Assembly: GCA_002422085.1 (NCBI GenBank)
Contig: DISZ01000010.1
Coordinates: 1 to 64,000 of the forward strand
Source of the DNA: Rhodobacteraceae bacterium UBA6197
GTDB lineage: Bacteria; Pseudomonadota; Alphaproteobacteria; Rhodobacterales; Rhodobacteraceae
Length of the DNA stretch: 64,000 bases
Direction of reading: 5' to 3'
Shown in pieces: positions 43,691-52,725 of the stretch; the first letter of the stretch is position 1, and each line of letters starts with the position of its first letter. The notes below the pieces were generated by a model, which ran no database searches, was not told where the DNA came from, and was given only the letters and a program-made list of their open reading frames with translations. A program made the position numbers and the translations under genes.

Positions 43691-44623
43691 CTAGCGCCAG
43701 TCAAAGAACCCTTTGGGCGCCCGCGACAACAGCTCGCGCGCCAAGCCCCGACCCAATTCCGCAGCATCCTGAACGCCCGCGCGGGCCTCGGCGCAGATCG
43801 ATTCAGACCCGTCGGGGCGCAAGATCTCGCCGCGCAGCCAAAGCCTGTCGCCCTCAAGCACGGCCAAGCCGGCAATCGGCGTTTCGCACGACCCGTCGAG
43901 TTCGGCCAGATAGGCGCGCTCGGCCGCAAGGCGCTGGCCGGTAGGGTGATGGTGGATCGCGGCCAGAAGCGCCTCGACACGGGTATCGTCTGCGCGTCGC
44001 TCGATGCCGATGCAGCCTTGCGCCACGGCGGGCAGCATCTCGGTCACCTCGATCGCCGATCGCGCCACATGCGCCATTCCGAGGCGGTTCAGCCCGGCCA
44101 TCGCCAGAAATGTAGCCTCGGCCACGCCATCCGCCAGCTTTTTCAGCCGGGTCTGCACGTTGCCGCGAAATTCGACCAGCTTCAGATCGGGGCGGCGATT
44201 GGCCAGTTGCGCACGGCGGCGCAGGCTGGACGAGCCGACCACGGCGCCTTGCGCCAGATCGGCCAGACGCGCAACACCGGGCGAGACAAAGGCGTCGCGC
44301 ACATCTTCGCGTGGCAAATAGCAATCCAGCAGCAACCCGTCGGGCTGAAGCGTCGGCATGTCCTTCATCGAATGAACGGCGATGTCGATCTGGCCCACCA
44401 ACATCGCGTCTTCGATTTCCTTGGTGAACAACCCCTTGCCGCCGATCTCTTTCAGCGGCCGGTCGAGGATCTTGTCACCCGTGGTCTTGATGATGACGAT
44501 CTCGAAGGCATCTTCAGGCAAGCCATGCGCCGTCATCAGGCGGGTGCGCGTCTCAAACGCTTGCGCCAGAGCCAACGGGCTGCCACGGGTGCCGATCTTG
44601 AGGGTGTCGCGGGGGGTGGGCAT
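43691..44623 (-). CDS. hemC: Porphobilinogen deaminase (hydroxymethylbilane synthase)
   Basis: 310 residues. IGTRGSPLALAQA, KTTGDKILDRPLKEIGGKGLF, VHSMKDMPT and SLRRRAQLANRRPDL are the family motifs; the Cys in DGSCETPI (near residue 240) carries the dipyrromethane cofactor. It joins four porphobilinogens in haem, bacteriochlorophyll or corrin synthesis in the cytoplasm. The second ATG (44623) has a GGGGGA site at good spacing; the first (44632) is only one base from it. Divergent from hemE. Confidence 0.93.
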   Translation of the reverse strand: MPTPRDTLKIGTRGSPLALAQAFETRTRLMTAHGLPEDAFEIVIIKTTGDKILDRPLKEIGGKGLFTKEIEDAMLVGQIDIAVHSMKDMPTLQPDGLLLDCYLPREDVRDAFVSPGVARLADLAQGAVVGSSSLRRRAQLANRRPDLKLVEFRGNVQTRLKKLADGVAEATFLAMAGLNRLGMAHVARSAIEVTEMLPAVAQGCIGIERRADDTRVEALLAAIHHHPTGQRLAAERAYLAELDGSCETPIAGLAVLEGDRLWLRGEILRPDGSESICAEARAGVQDAAELGRGLARELLSRAPKGFFDWR

Positions 44624-44729
44624 ATGTTCCATTCCCCCGCAATACCCGCGTCAAAAGGCCCGCGCAAGCGGCTGAGCGCTTGACAACACGCCGCAGGCCG
44701 CGATGAAGGGACCAAGCAAGGAGACAGCC

Positions 44730-45776
44730 ATGAGTGTAGCGACCGACAAGACCATCCTGCGCGCCCTGAAGGGCGAAACCCTGCCCACGCCGCCGGTATG
44801 GATGATGCGGCAAGCAGGGCGCTACCTGCCCGAATATCGCGCCACCCGCGCCAAGGCCGGGGATTTTCTGTCGCTGTGCTACAATTCGGATCTGGCCGCC
44901 GAGGTGACGCTGCAACCGATCCGCCGGTTCGGCTTTGACGCGGCAATCCTGTTTGCAGATATTCTGCTTTTGCCGCAGGCGCTTGGTGCGGATTTGTGGT
45001 TTGAAACCGGTGAAGGGCCGCGGCTTTCGACGATCACTGACCCCGAGGGGATGCGCGCGCTGAAGGGCAAGGACGACATCCACACCCACCTTGCGCCCAT
45101 CTATGAAACCGTGCGGATTCTGGCGCGCGAACTGCCGCGCGAAACCACGTTGATCGGCTTTGCGGGCGCGCCCTGGACGGTGGCCACCTATATGATCGCC
45201 GGGCGCGGCACCAAGGATCAGGGCCCGGCGCACGCGCTGAAGGCCGCCGATCGCGCGACTTTCAGCGCGCTGATCGATCTGCTGACCGAAGCCAGTATCG
45301 AATACCTTTCCGAGCAGGTCAAAGCCGGCGCCGAGGTGGTCAAGCTGTTCGATTCCTGGGCAGGCAGCCTCAAGGGGCAGGATTTCACCGATTTCGCGGT
45401 CAAACCCACCGCCCGGATCATCACCGAGTTGAAGCGCCGCCACCCCGGACTGCCGATCATCGCCTTCCCGCGCGAGGCGGGCGACGGCTATATCGGCTTT
45501 GCCAAGGCGACCGGGGCCGACTGCGTGGCGATCGACAATTCGGTCTCGGCAGAGTGGGCGGCCGAGCATGTGCAGATTGATGGCTGCGTGCAAGGCAACC
45601 TTGCACCGGGGCATATGGTGACGGGCGGTCAGGCGCTGGTCGACGAGACGCGGCGCGTGGTCAAGGCCTTTTCAAAGGGCCCGCATATCTTCAACCTCGG
45701 CCATGGGATCACCCCGGATGGCAACCCCGACAACGTGTCCCTGATGGTCGAGACGATCCGCGCATCGGCCTCGTAA
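44730..45776 (+). CDS. hemE: Uroporphyrinogen decarboxylase
   Basis: 348 residues. PPVWMMRQAGRYLPEYR, ILFADILLLPQALG and GFAGAPWTVATYM are the family blocks; the Arg and Asp residues that bind the tetrapyrrole are in the first two. It decarboxylates uroporphyrinogen III to coproporphyrinogen III, the next branch-point step toward haem. The ATG at 44730 has AGGAG 7 bases upstream; an earlier ATG adds nine residues. A strong terminator follows. Confidence 0.95.
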   Translation: MSVATDKTILRALKGETLPTPPVWMMRQAGRYLPEYRATRAKAGDFLSLCYNSDLAAEVTLQPIRRFGFDAAILFADILLLPQALGADLWFETGEGPRLSTITDPEGMRALKGKDDIHTHLAPIYETVRILARELPRETTLIGFAGAPWTVATYMIAGRGTKDQGPAHALKAADRATFSALIDLLTEASIEYLSEQVKAGAEVVKLFDSWAGSLKGQDFTDFAVKPTARIITELKRRHPGLPIIAFPREAGDGYIGFAKATGADCVAIDNSVSAEWAAEHVQIDGCVQGNLAPGHMVTGGQALVDETRRVVKAFSKGPHIFNLGHGITPDGNPDNVSLMVETIRASAS

Positions 45777-45792
45777 GGCAGCAAGGCGCGCG

Positions 45793-45834
45793 AAAAGGCG
45801 GGGCGGGCATCATCTGTGCCCGCCCCGCCTTTTT
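45793..45834. terminator. Bidirectional rho-independent terminator (hemE / helicase)
   Basis: A perfect 17-bp stem (arms 45793-45809 and 45817-45833, AAAAGGCGGGGCGGGCA and its complement) with a 7-base loop. The arms end in A on one side and T on the other, so it works in both directions between the convergent hemE and the helicase gene. The stop of the helicase gene adjoins it. Confidence 0.9.
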
Positions 45835-48056
45835 CAGACCTTGCCCTTGGATTTTCCGGCGGGCTTGCCGGCCGGTTTCCCGGCAGGTTTGCCGGGGGGC
45901 TTGCCGGCGGGCTTGCCGAATTTCGCCGCCGGCTTTGACCCGAACTTGGCGGCAGGTTTGGCGCCCGGCTTGCCGAACTTACCTGCTGGCTTGGCCGCGG
46001 GTTTGGCCCAAGGCTTGGACCCCGGCTTCGCGGGCGCTTCGGCATAGGCCTCGTCGCGCGGCGCACGGGCGGCACGATCGGGCGCGTTCAGCGGGTCAAA
46101 ATCGCCGCCTTTGCGGTGCGGCTTCTTGCCTTCGGCAACCACGGCCGCGCGGGGGGCATAGGGCTTTTTCTCGGCATAGGCCGGCTTTTCACCGTAGACC
46201 TTCTTTTCACCGTAAGCCGGCTTGTCGCCAGAGGCCTTCTTTTCACCGTAGGCCGGTTTGTCGCCGTAAGCCGGCTTGTCGCCATAGGGTTTCTTGTCGC
46301 CGTAAGCCTTCTTTTCACCGTAAGCCGGCTTGTCGCCGTAGGCGGGTTTATCTGCGTAGGCGGGTTTGTCGCCATAGGGTTTCTTGTCGCCATAGGGCGC
46401 GCGCTTGGGGGCGGGTTTGCGGCCTTGGTCAAGGCGCGGGGCGCTATGGGCCTCGGTGCCGACGGGGGCGACATCCAGAACGCTGACCGCGATACCGTCT
46501 TCCAGTTCACGCTTGGGGCCAATCGCCGCCAGAAACCGCGTGCCGGCATCGGCATGAATCTGCACCAGGGTGCGTTCTTCCTGCACCCGGATTGCGCCGA
46601 TGTCGCGGCGCGACAGATCGCCCGCACGGCACAGCATCGGCAATAGCCAGCGCGGGTCGGCACGGCCGTCCTGCCCGATCGACAGGCTGACCCAGAGGCT
46701 TTCGCCAAACTCGGCACGCTCGCGCGGTTTCGGACCATCGGCACTGACCGACGCCAGATCCTCGGGCGCCGAGCGCTGCGCCATATATTGACGCACAACC
46801 GCGACCGCCAGCGCCTCGGCGTCATAGGTATCCATCAGCCGCGCTACCAACGCGGTTTCGTCGGCATTGACCGCAGTGGTCAGCACCGGATCTGCCAAAA
46901 GCCGTTCGACATCGCGCGCCGAGACCTCTTCGGCCGTTGGCGCGCTGACCCAGTTGGCATTGATCTGCGCCAGCGCCAACAGGCGCTCGGCCTTCTTGCG
47001 GGCGTTGAACGGCACGATGATCGCCGACACGCCCTTGGAGCCGGCCCGTCCGGTCCGCCCCGAGCGGTGCAAAAGCGCCTCGCGGTTCACCGGCAGATCG
47101 GCATGAACCACCAGTTCCAACCCCGGCAGGTCGATCCCGCGCGCCGCCACGTCGGTCGCGATGCAGACCCGCGCGCGCCCATCGCGCATCGCTTGCAGCG
47201 CATGCGAGCGTTCAGCCTGAGACAGCTCGCCCGACAGCGCCACCACCTGAAAGCCCCGGTTCAGGAAGCGCGTCGTCAGATGCGTGACCATCGCGCGGGT
47301 CGAACAGAATACCAGCGCGTTCCTGGCTTCATAAAACCGCAGCACGTTGACGATCGCGTTTTCACGGTCAGAGTTTTCAACCAAAAGCGCGCGGTATTCG
47401 ATGTCGGAATGCTGTTCGCGCGCGGCGATGGTGGAAATACGCTGTGCATCGCGCTGAAATGTGCCCGCCAGTCGCGCAATTTCCTTGGAGACCGTGGCCG
47501 AAAACATCAGCGTGCGCCGATCTTCGGGGGCGGCAGACAGGATGAATTCCAGATCCTCGCGGAAGCCCAGATCCAGCATCTCGTCGGCCTCATCCAGCAC
47601 CGCCACGCTTAGCGCCGAAAGATCCAGCGCGTTGCGGCGCATATGGTCACAGATCCGGCCCGGCGTGCCGACCACGATATGGGCACCGCGTTCCAGCGCA
47701 CGACGTTCGGCGCGCGCATCCATACCGCCGACACAGGCCGCGATCACCGCGCCGGTGGGGGCATAAAGCCATTCAAGTTCGCGTTTGACCTGCATCGCCA
47801 ATTCGCGCGTCGGCGCGATGATGATGGCCCGCGGGCTGTCGGCCGGGCCAAAGCGGCGCTGATCGCCCAACAAGCCCGCCGCCATCGCCAGACCAAAGGC
47901 CACAGTCTTGCCCGACCCGGTTTGCGCCGATACCAACAGATCCGCCGAGGCCAAACCTGGGTCCAGAACCGCTGCCTGCACCGGGGTCAGGCTTTCGTAG
48001 CCCTTTGCACTCAGCCCTTGGGCCAAAGCGTCATGCACGCCATCAAACTGGGTCAT
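45834..48056 (-). CDS. DEAD-box RNA helicase with long repetitive basic tail
   Basis: About 740 residues. Two RecA domains carry SAQTGSGKTVAF (motif I), VLDEADEMLDLGF (II), MFSATVSKE (III), FCSTRAMVTHL (IV) and HRSGRTGRAGSKG (VI). A DbpA-like RNA-binding domain follows (EFGESLWVSLSIGQDGR). The tail of about 210 residues has tandem YGDKPA/YGEKKA units and then GKPAGKPAGK blocks, likely to bind RNA. A CsdA/DeaD-type role in ribosome assembly or cold response is inferred. The ATG at 48056 is preferred to a TTG one codon upstream. Confidence 0.9.
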   Translation of the reverse strand: MTQFDGVHDALAQGLSAKGYESLTPVQAAVLDPGLASADLLVSAQTGSGKTVAFGLAMAAGLLGDQRRFGPADSPRAIIIAPTRELAMQVKRELEWLYAPTGAVIAACVGGMDARAERRALERGAHIVVGTPGRICDHMRRNALDLSALSVAVLDEADEMLDLGFREDLEFILSAAPEDRRTLMFSATVSKEIARLAGTFQRDAQRISTIAAREQHSDIEYRALLVENSDRENAIVNVLRFYEARNALVFCSTRAMVTHLTTRFLNRGFQVVALSGELSQAERSHALQAMRDGRARVCIATDVAARGIDLPGLELVVHADLPVNREALLHRSGRTGRAGSKGVSAIIVPFNARKKAERLLALAQINANWVSAPTAEEVSARDVERLLADPVLTTAVNADETALVARLMDTYDAEALAVAVVRQYMAQRSAPEDLASVSADGPKPRERAEFGESLWVSLSIGQDGRADPRWLLPMLCRAGDLSRRDIGAIRVQEERTLVQIHADAGTRFLAAIGPKRELEDGIAVSVLDVAPVGTEAHSAPRLDQGRKPAPKRAPYGDKKPYGDKPAYADKPAYGDKPAYGEKKAYGDKKPYGDKPAYGDKPAYGEKKASGDKPAYGEKKVYGEKPAYAEKKPYAPRAAVVAEGKKPHRKGGDFDPLNAPDRAARAPRDEAYAEAPAKPGSKPWAKPAAKPAGKFGKPGAKPAAKFGSKPAAKFGKPAGKPPGKPAGKPAGKPAGKSKGKV
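46156..46401 (-). repeat. Tandem ~18-bp repeats coding YGDKPA/YGEKKA units
   Basis: About 13 imperfect six-codon units (TACGGCGACAAGCCGGCT and variants) in the tail of the helicase gene. Unit changes are mainly Asp/Glu and Pro/Lys swaps. Because the period is a multiple of three, copy number can vary without frameshift. Confidence 0.85.
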
Positions 48057-48145
48057 CAAAGGTCTTTCTTCGGCAAGGCCCGGGCGGGCGGGGAACCGCG
48101 CCCCTTACCGGGAAACGCGGGCCCTGTATAGCGCAAAGGCGCAGC

Positions 48146-48748
48146 TTAGTGAATGTGAGCCGTCAGCACCGGGTAAAGCGAGGCCAAAAGCAACGCCGCC
48201 ATCGTCCAGTTGAACGCCCGCAGCCGCGCCCGCCCGGTCAGGAACCGCGCCATCCCCTGCCCGATCAGCACCCAAAGGCTGATGCACACCAGATTGATTG
48301 GCCCGAACACCCCCGAAACGACCACCACCCCCGCCAGCCCCGGCAACGGCGCATAGGCCGACAGCGCGGTCAGCGCCATGGCCCAGGCCTTGGGGTTGAC
48401 CCATTGAAATGCCGCCGCCTGCCAAAAGCTGAATGGCCGCCCGCCGGCCTCGCGCGCCTTGGGGGGGGCAGCATGAGCGATTTTCCACGCCAACCACACC
48501 ATATAGGCGACGCTGACCAGCTTGAGCACCACCCAGGCCTGCGGCACCAACGCAAACAGCCCCGCCACGCCAACCCCCAACGCCAGCACCATGACACTGA
48601 ACCCGATGGAGACGCCCAGCAAATGCGGCACCGTGCGACGAAAGCCGAAATTCGCCCCCGAAGTCATCAGCATCAGATTATTGGGCCCCGGCGTAACCGA
48701 CGAGACAAAGGCGAAGGTGGTCAGCGCAAGGACAATCTCATAAGTCAT
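48146..48748 (-). CDS. LysE family translocator
   Basis: 200 residues with six hydrophobic segments. The LysE/RhtB signature region is near the N-terminus (FVSSVTPGPNNLMLMTSGANFGFRR), and QWVNPKAWAMALTALSAY lies in the middle. It exports amino acids or related metabolites across the inner membrane. The ATG at 48748 starts the family sequence. It is divergent from an Lrp/AsnC regulator gene, a common pairing in which the regulator controls the exporter. Confidence 0.9.
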   Translation of the reverse strand: MTYEIVLALTTFAFVSSVTPGPNNLMLMTSGANFGFRRTVPHLLGVSIGFSVMVLALGVGVAGLFALVPQAWVVLKLVSVAYMVWLAWKIAHAAPPKAREAGGRPFSFWQAAAFQWVNPKAWAMALTALSAYAPLPGLAGVVVVSGVFGPINLVCISLWVLIGQGMARFLTGRARLRAFNWTMAALLLASLYPVLTAHIH

Positions 48749-48821
48749 GATTGCAATATTATGCGAATAGTCCGGCAATTTACTTGCCAAAATCGCACAT
48801 TCTAGGCGATACTCACAATTA
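48749..48821. promoter_or_regulatory. AT-rich divergent promoter region, LysE / Lrp
   Basis: 73 bases between the two divergent starts, much richer in A/T than the surroundings. TTGCAATATTATGCG and later TTGCC/GGCAA half-sites repeat, as expected for Lrp-type binding. Exact sites and start points are not resolved. Confidence 0.45.
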
Positions 48822-49274
48822 ATGAGCACACAGAACCAATCCAACGACCGCATATTGCAGATCCTCGCGCGTGAAGGTCGGATCTCCAATCTGGATCTGG
48901 CGGATCGGGTCGGGTTGTCGCCCTCGGCTTGCCTGCGCCGGGTGCAGGAACTGGAGCGGCGCGGCGTGCTGACGGGCTATCGCGCGGTCATCAACCCCGC
49001 AGCGCGGGGCGTGGGCTTTGTAGCCTATATGACGGTCGGCCTGTCGCAACACACCAAGGCGTCGCAAGAGGCTTTTGAACGCGCGATCACCCGCGCGCCC
49101 GAAGTGCGCGAATGTCACAACGTCACGGGCGCGGTCGAATACCTGTTGCGCGTCGAAGTGGCGGATCTGGCGGCCTACAAGCATTTTCATACCGAAGTCC
49201 TTGGCACGCTGCCGCAAGTCTCGTCGATCACGTCCTATGTCGTCATGGGTTCGGCCAAGGACGAACGCGCCTGA
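48822..49274 (+). CDS. Lrp/AsnC family transcriptional regulator
   Basis: 150 residues. The N-terminal helix-turn-helix (DRILQILAREGRISNLDLADRVGLSPSACLRRV) precedes the RAM ligand-binding domain (VRECHNVTGAVEYLLRVEV). Family members respond to amino acids and act as dimers or octamers. Its divergent neighbour is a LysE exporter, so control of that gene by an amino acid is likely. Confidence 0.92.
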   Translation: MSTQNQSNDRILQILAREGRISNLDLADRVGLSPSACLRRVQELERRGVLTGYRAVINPAARGVGFVAYMTVGLSQHTKASQEAFERAITRAPEVRECHNVTGAVEYLLRVEVADLAAYKHFHTEVLGTLPQVSSITSYVVMGSAKDERA

Positions 49275-49308
49275 CACCTGACCGGGTGAGTGTCTGGCCG
49301 TAAAAGAT

Positions 49309-49332
49309 GAGTATTTCTTGCCAAAAAGAAGC
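49309..49332. repeat. Intergenic element family B copy 2 (convergent lrp / hemF)
   Basis: GAGTATTTCTTGCCAAAAAGAAGC matches the A-rich core at 25276-25297 except for two inserted bases. It also lies in a convergent gap, between the Lrp gene and hemF. Confidence 0.55.
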
Positions 49333-49340
49333 CGGAAGGA

Positions 49341-50231
49341 TCAGACCCATTTCGCCAGGGGCGGCAGGCTCATCAGCACCGCATTGGCATCGTGGCCGGT
49401 TTCAAGCCCGAACTTGGTGCCGCGGTCGTAGACAAGATTGTATTCGGCATAAAGGCCGCGGTGAACCAATTGAATGTCCTTGTCGGCCTCGGTCCACGGG
49501 GTATCGCGCCGGGCCTCGGTCGGAGGAATGAAAGCGGGCAGAAAGGCGCGGCCGACGTCTTGGGTAAAGGCAAAGTCGGCCTCCCAATCGCCGGTGTTGA
49601 GGTCATCATAGAAGATGCCGCCCACCCCCCGCGCCCGGCCCCGATGCGGCACGAAGAAATACGTGTCGGCCCACGCCTTGAAGCGCGCGTAATAGTCGGA
49701 CGCATGGGCATCGCAGGCCGCCTGCATCGCGGCATGAAAATGCGCGGTATCTTCGGGGTATTCGATACAGGGGTTGAGGTCGGCACCACCGCCAAACCAC
49801 CACGCACCCGGCGTCCAGAACATCCGGGTGTTCATGTGCACCGCCGGGGTATGCGGGTTTTGCATATGCGCAACCAGACTGATCCCCGCGGCCCAGAACC
49901 GCGGGTCCGCCGCCATTCCCGGCACGCCACGTGCGGCCATCGCGCGTTGCGCGCGCTCGCCCAGGACGCCATGCACGGTCGAGATATTGACCCCGACCTT
50001 TTCGAACGCCCGACCGCCGCGCAGCACGCTCATCAGACCGCCGCCGGCGTCAGTTCCATCCGCGGCCGCGCGCCGCGTCGGCGTCACCTCGAACCGCCCC
50101 GGCGCGCGCCCGGCGAAGGGTCCGGTCTGTTGCGCATCCTCGAGGGCCTCGAACTGCGCGACAATCTGGTCGCGCAAAGTGGCAAACCATGCGCTTGCGC
50201 GGGCCTTGCGTTCGGTGAAATCTTCAGTCAT
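49341..50231 (-). CDS. hemF: Oxygen-dependent coproporphyrinogen III oxidase
   Basis: 296 residues. GGGLMSVLRGGRAFEKVGVN, NPHTPAVHMNTRMFW, FGGGADLNPCIEY and RGVGGIFYDDLN are the family blocks, with conserved His residues. It oxidises two propionate groups of coproporphyrinogen III using O2, in the cytoplasm. The ATG at 50231 has GAGAGGGA upstream; the longer frame has no homology. An oxygen-independent HemN is not in the window. Confidence 0.95.
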   Translation of the reverse strand: MTEDFTERKARASAWFATLRDQIVAQFEALEDAQQTGPFAGRAPGRFEVTPTRRAAADGTDAGGGLMSVLRGGRAFEKVGVNISTVHGVLGERAQRAMAARGVPGMAADPRFWAAGISLVAHMQNPHTPAVHMNTRMFWTPGAWWFGGGADLNPCIEYPEDTAHFHAAMQAACDAHASDYYARFKAWADTYFFVPHRGRARGVGGIFYDDLNTGDWEADFAFTQDVGRAFLPAFIPPTEARRDTPWTEADKDIQLVHRGLYAEYNLVYDRGTKFGLETGHDANAVLMSLPPLAKWV

Positions 50232-50352
50232 CGCAGTCCCTCTCAGCCTCATATTGCAATTCCATAGCAGTCTGCGCCACCAGCGGGAATTGCGTTTTGC
50301 CTTGCCCGCCCTATGCTGGCCGTAGAAGTCGCACAGCCCAAGGTTTGGTTTC

Positions 50353-50763
50353 ATGAATCGTCTTTTGCCTATCGCCCTGCTCTTGGCCCTGGTGGGCTGC
50401 GGCACGCCTCAGGAACGGTGCATCAATTCCGCCACACGCGAACTGCGCACCATCGAGCACCTGTTGGCCGAAGTCGAAGGCAACCTCGCGCGCGGCTACG
50501 CTTGGGAGGAATACGAGGTCACGCGCAGCCATTGGGTCACGTGCGGCCCGATCGAGCCGCCGCACCGTGCCACTGACGGCAAACTGGGCAAACCCCGACC
50601 CCGGATGTGCCTGGAAGACTTTACCGATACCCTTCGCCGCCGCGTCGCCATCGACCCCGCCACCGAAACGCGCAAGCGTGACGGTCTGATCGCCAAACGC
50701 GCCCCCCTCCTGCAGAGTGCCAAAGCGCAGATCGCCCGATGCCAGGCGCTCTACCCCGAATAG
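50353..50763 (+). CDS. Lipoprotein of unknown function
   Basis: 136 residues. The lipoprotein signal LALVGCG (Cys near residue 16) is followed by a mature region with four further Cys and a helical stretch (RCINSATRELRTIEHLLAEVEGN). I do not recognise a described family. It is divergent from hemF, 121 bases apart, and convergent with an SDR gene. Confidence 0.75.
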   Translation: MNRLLPIALLLALVGCGTPQERCINSATRELRTIEHLLAEVEGNLARGYAWEEYEVTRSHWVTCGPIEPPHRATDGKLGKPRPRMCLEDFTDTLRRRVAIDPATETRKRDGLIAKRAPLLQSAKAQIARCQALYPE

Positions 50764-50772
50764 GCCCGCCGC

Positions 50773-50805
50773 TTTCATCTTCGTCCAAATATCCCCGCCG
50801 GAGGC
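50773..50805 (+). repeat. 33-bp intergenic element, family A copy 2
   Basis: TTTCATCTTCG then CAAATATCCCCGCCGGAGGC after two bases, in the gap between the lipoprotein gene and the convergent SDR gene. It differs from copy 1 at three positions in the spacer. Confidence 0.75.
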
Positions 50806-50830
50806 ATCTGCGGTCGCAACCCGTGCTGGC

Positions 50831-51640
50831 CTAGAAAACGGGGATCGGCACCGCGTCCACCAGCGCGCGCCCGCCGTCAATCGTCAGGATCTGCCCGGTC
50901 ATGAACCCGGCCCCGTCCGACGCCAGGAATTGCACCGCTTCGACCAACTCATGCGCCGCCCCGATGCGCCCCATCGGCGTGCCGCGCGCAATCGCATCGC
51001 GCCAGTCGCTGTTATCCTTCAGCACCGTTTGCATGCTTGCGCTCATTACCGAGCCAAGCGCCACGCTATTGACCCTGATCCCCTGAGGCGCCAGCGCCAG
51101 CGCAAGGCTGCGCGTCGCCTGATCCTGCGCCGCGCACGCGATGGAAAAGGCCATCAACTCGGGCTGGGTCCGGCAGGCTGCGATCGACGAGATATTGATG
51201 ATCGATCCGATCTGCTGCCCCCTGCGGTCGTCTTTTTCGGCCTGCGCGATCATCCGTTTCGCGGTCATCTGGCTCAGCCGTAGCCCGGCCATCATGTTCT
51301 GGCGCAGCATCGCCTCCAGCACCGCCTCGTCGGTACATAGCGGATCGACGGTGGCAAAGCCGCGCGCTGCGTTGACCAGGATATCGACCCGATCAAAGGC
51401 ATCAATCGTTGCCGAAAGCAGGTTTGCCAAGGTCAGTTTCTGGCACAGATCGCCCGAGAAATAACGCAGCTTGCCATCGTTGGCGGCCTCGTCACCAACT
51501 TCGTCGACCAGTTTGGCCTCGTCAATATCGGCGAACATCACATTGGCGCCGCGGTCGGCAAAATGCCGCGCTATGGCAAGGCCGATGCCATGGGCGGCGC
51601 CAGTGACAATTGCTGTCTTGCCCGAAATGGAAAGTGACAT
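50831..51640 (-). CDS. SDR family oxidoreductase lacking the usual Tyr-Lys pair
   Basis: 269 residues. The NAD-binding motif TGAAHGIG (about residues 13-20) and the SDR fold are clear, and NISS (Ser151/152) aligns with the catalytic Ser. The YxxxK position reads FSIAC (Phe165, Cys169), so both the catalytic Tyr and Lys are missing. The NNAG motif is also NAAR. It may be a non-enzymatic or altered SDR, or a divergent branch using other residues. The frame is intact and full length. ATG at 51640; alone on its strand. Confidence 0.85.
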   Translation of the reverse strand: MSLSISGKTAIVTGAAHGIGLAIARHFADRGANVMFADIDEAKLVDEVGDEAANDGKLRYFSGDLCQKLTLANLLSATIDAFDRVDILVNAARGFATVDPLCTDEAVLEAMLRQNMMAGLRLSQMTAKRMIAQAEKDDRRGQQIGSIINISSIAACRTQPELMAFSIACAAQDQATRSLALALAPQGIRVNSVALGSVMSASMQTVLKDNSDWRDAIARGTPMGRIGAAHELVEAVQFLASDGAGFMTGQILTIDGGRALVDAVPIPVF

Positions 51641-51698
51641 GGAACCTCTGTCATTGAGACGCCCGAGGGCGTTGATTCTGGTGGCAGGTTAGCCCATT

Positions 51699-52706
51699 TC
51701 ATGCTCGTGGGCGAGCCGCCGCCCCGACGATGGGCTTTGTTGCCCGCATCACCTTGAAGGCGCCGTCACCGGCGACCTCGGCAATCTCGTGAAACGCTGC
51801 GCGCAAGGCAGCCTCGTAGGGCAGATGGCGGTTGGCCACCATCCACAGCGTGCCCGAAAGCGACAGCATCCCCCCCGCCGCACGAATGAAGGCGGCGCCC
51901 AGCGCCGGGTCCGCCGCACGCGCCGTGTGAAACGGCGGGTTCATCACCACCGCGCCAAACCGGGCTTCGGGCTGAAACCGCGTGGCATCGGCCCAATGGA
52001 ACCGGGCGCGCGGGTCGGAGATATTGGCGCGCGCGCAGGCCAGCGCGGAGAAATCGGCCTCGATCAGATGCAGCTCTTCCACCCCCGGGCGCGCAAGGAT
52101 CTGCGCCGAAAGCCAACCCCAACCGGCGCCCAGATCCGCCACGCGGCCCGGCAATTTGGCGGGCAACGCTTCCGCCAGAAGCTGCGAACCACGATCAATG
52201 CCGTCGGCGCTGAATACCCCCGGCAGCGTCGTGAACCCCGGCACGGGGTTCAGCGGGCGCGCTTGCCAATCGGCAAGCGCGCCCGCCTCGGCCCAAAACT
52301 GGAACAGCTTGCCATGCGCTTTCGAGATCGGCTCGGAAACCGGCCCACGTGCCCGCAGCGCCTTCAGAATACTGTCGATACCATCGGTCTTGGCACCATC
52401 CACCCAAACCGCGCCACCGGGTTGAACCCGGTTTGCCGCCTCATAAAGCAGGGCATGCGCCTCGGCCTTGGAACGTGGCAAGAATACCACCGCCGCCGCA
52501 TAGGGCCCCGCGGGCAGGGGCGCCACCGCGTAGCCTTGCGCGACAAAGGCATCATGATCGGGCGCAAAGCCCTGAATGACGCGCACCCGGTCTTTGGGCA
52601 GATCGGCAAGGTCGGTATCGGCACGCGGGCCAAAGACCGCAATCTCACCGCTGGCAGGCAGCGCATCGGGCGCTTGCAGCGCAAGGGACAGGCGGGGGTG
52701 GCTCAT
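51699..52706 (-). CDS. Class I SAM methyltransferase (RsmC/RlmG-like)
   Basis: 335 residues. The N-terminal half is a degenerate methyltransferase-like domain. The C-terminal half has the SAM loop VADLGAGWGWLSAQIL and the catalytic NPPFH motif that marks N2-guanine rRNA methyltransferases RsmC (16S G1207) and RlmG (23S). Which rRNA is the target is not decided here. The ATG at 52706 starts the family sequence; the clpS stop is 20 bases upstream. Confidence 0.85.
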   Translation of the reverse strand: MSHPRLSLALQAPDALPASGEIAVFGPRADTDLADLPKDRVRVIQGFAPDHDAFVAQGYAVAPLPAGPYAAAVVFLPRSKAEAHALLYEAANRVQPGGAVWVDGAKTDGIDSILKALRARGPVSEPISKAHGKLFQFWAEAGALADWQARPLNPVPGFTTLPGVFSADGIDRGSQLLAEALPAKLPGRVADLGAGWGWLSAQILARPGVEELHLIEADFSALACARANISDPRARFHWADATRFQPEARFGAVVMNPPFHTARAADPALGAAFIRAAGGMLSLSGTLWMVANRHLPYEAALRAAFHEIAEVAGDGAFKVMRATKPIVGAAARPRA

Positions 52707-52725
52707 GGTGTGACGGGCCGGAGCC

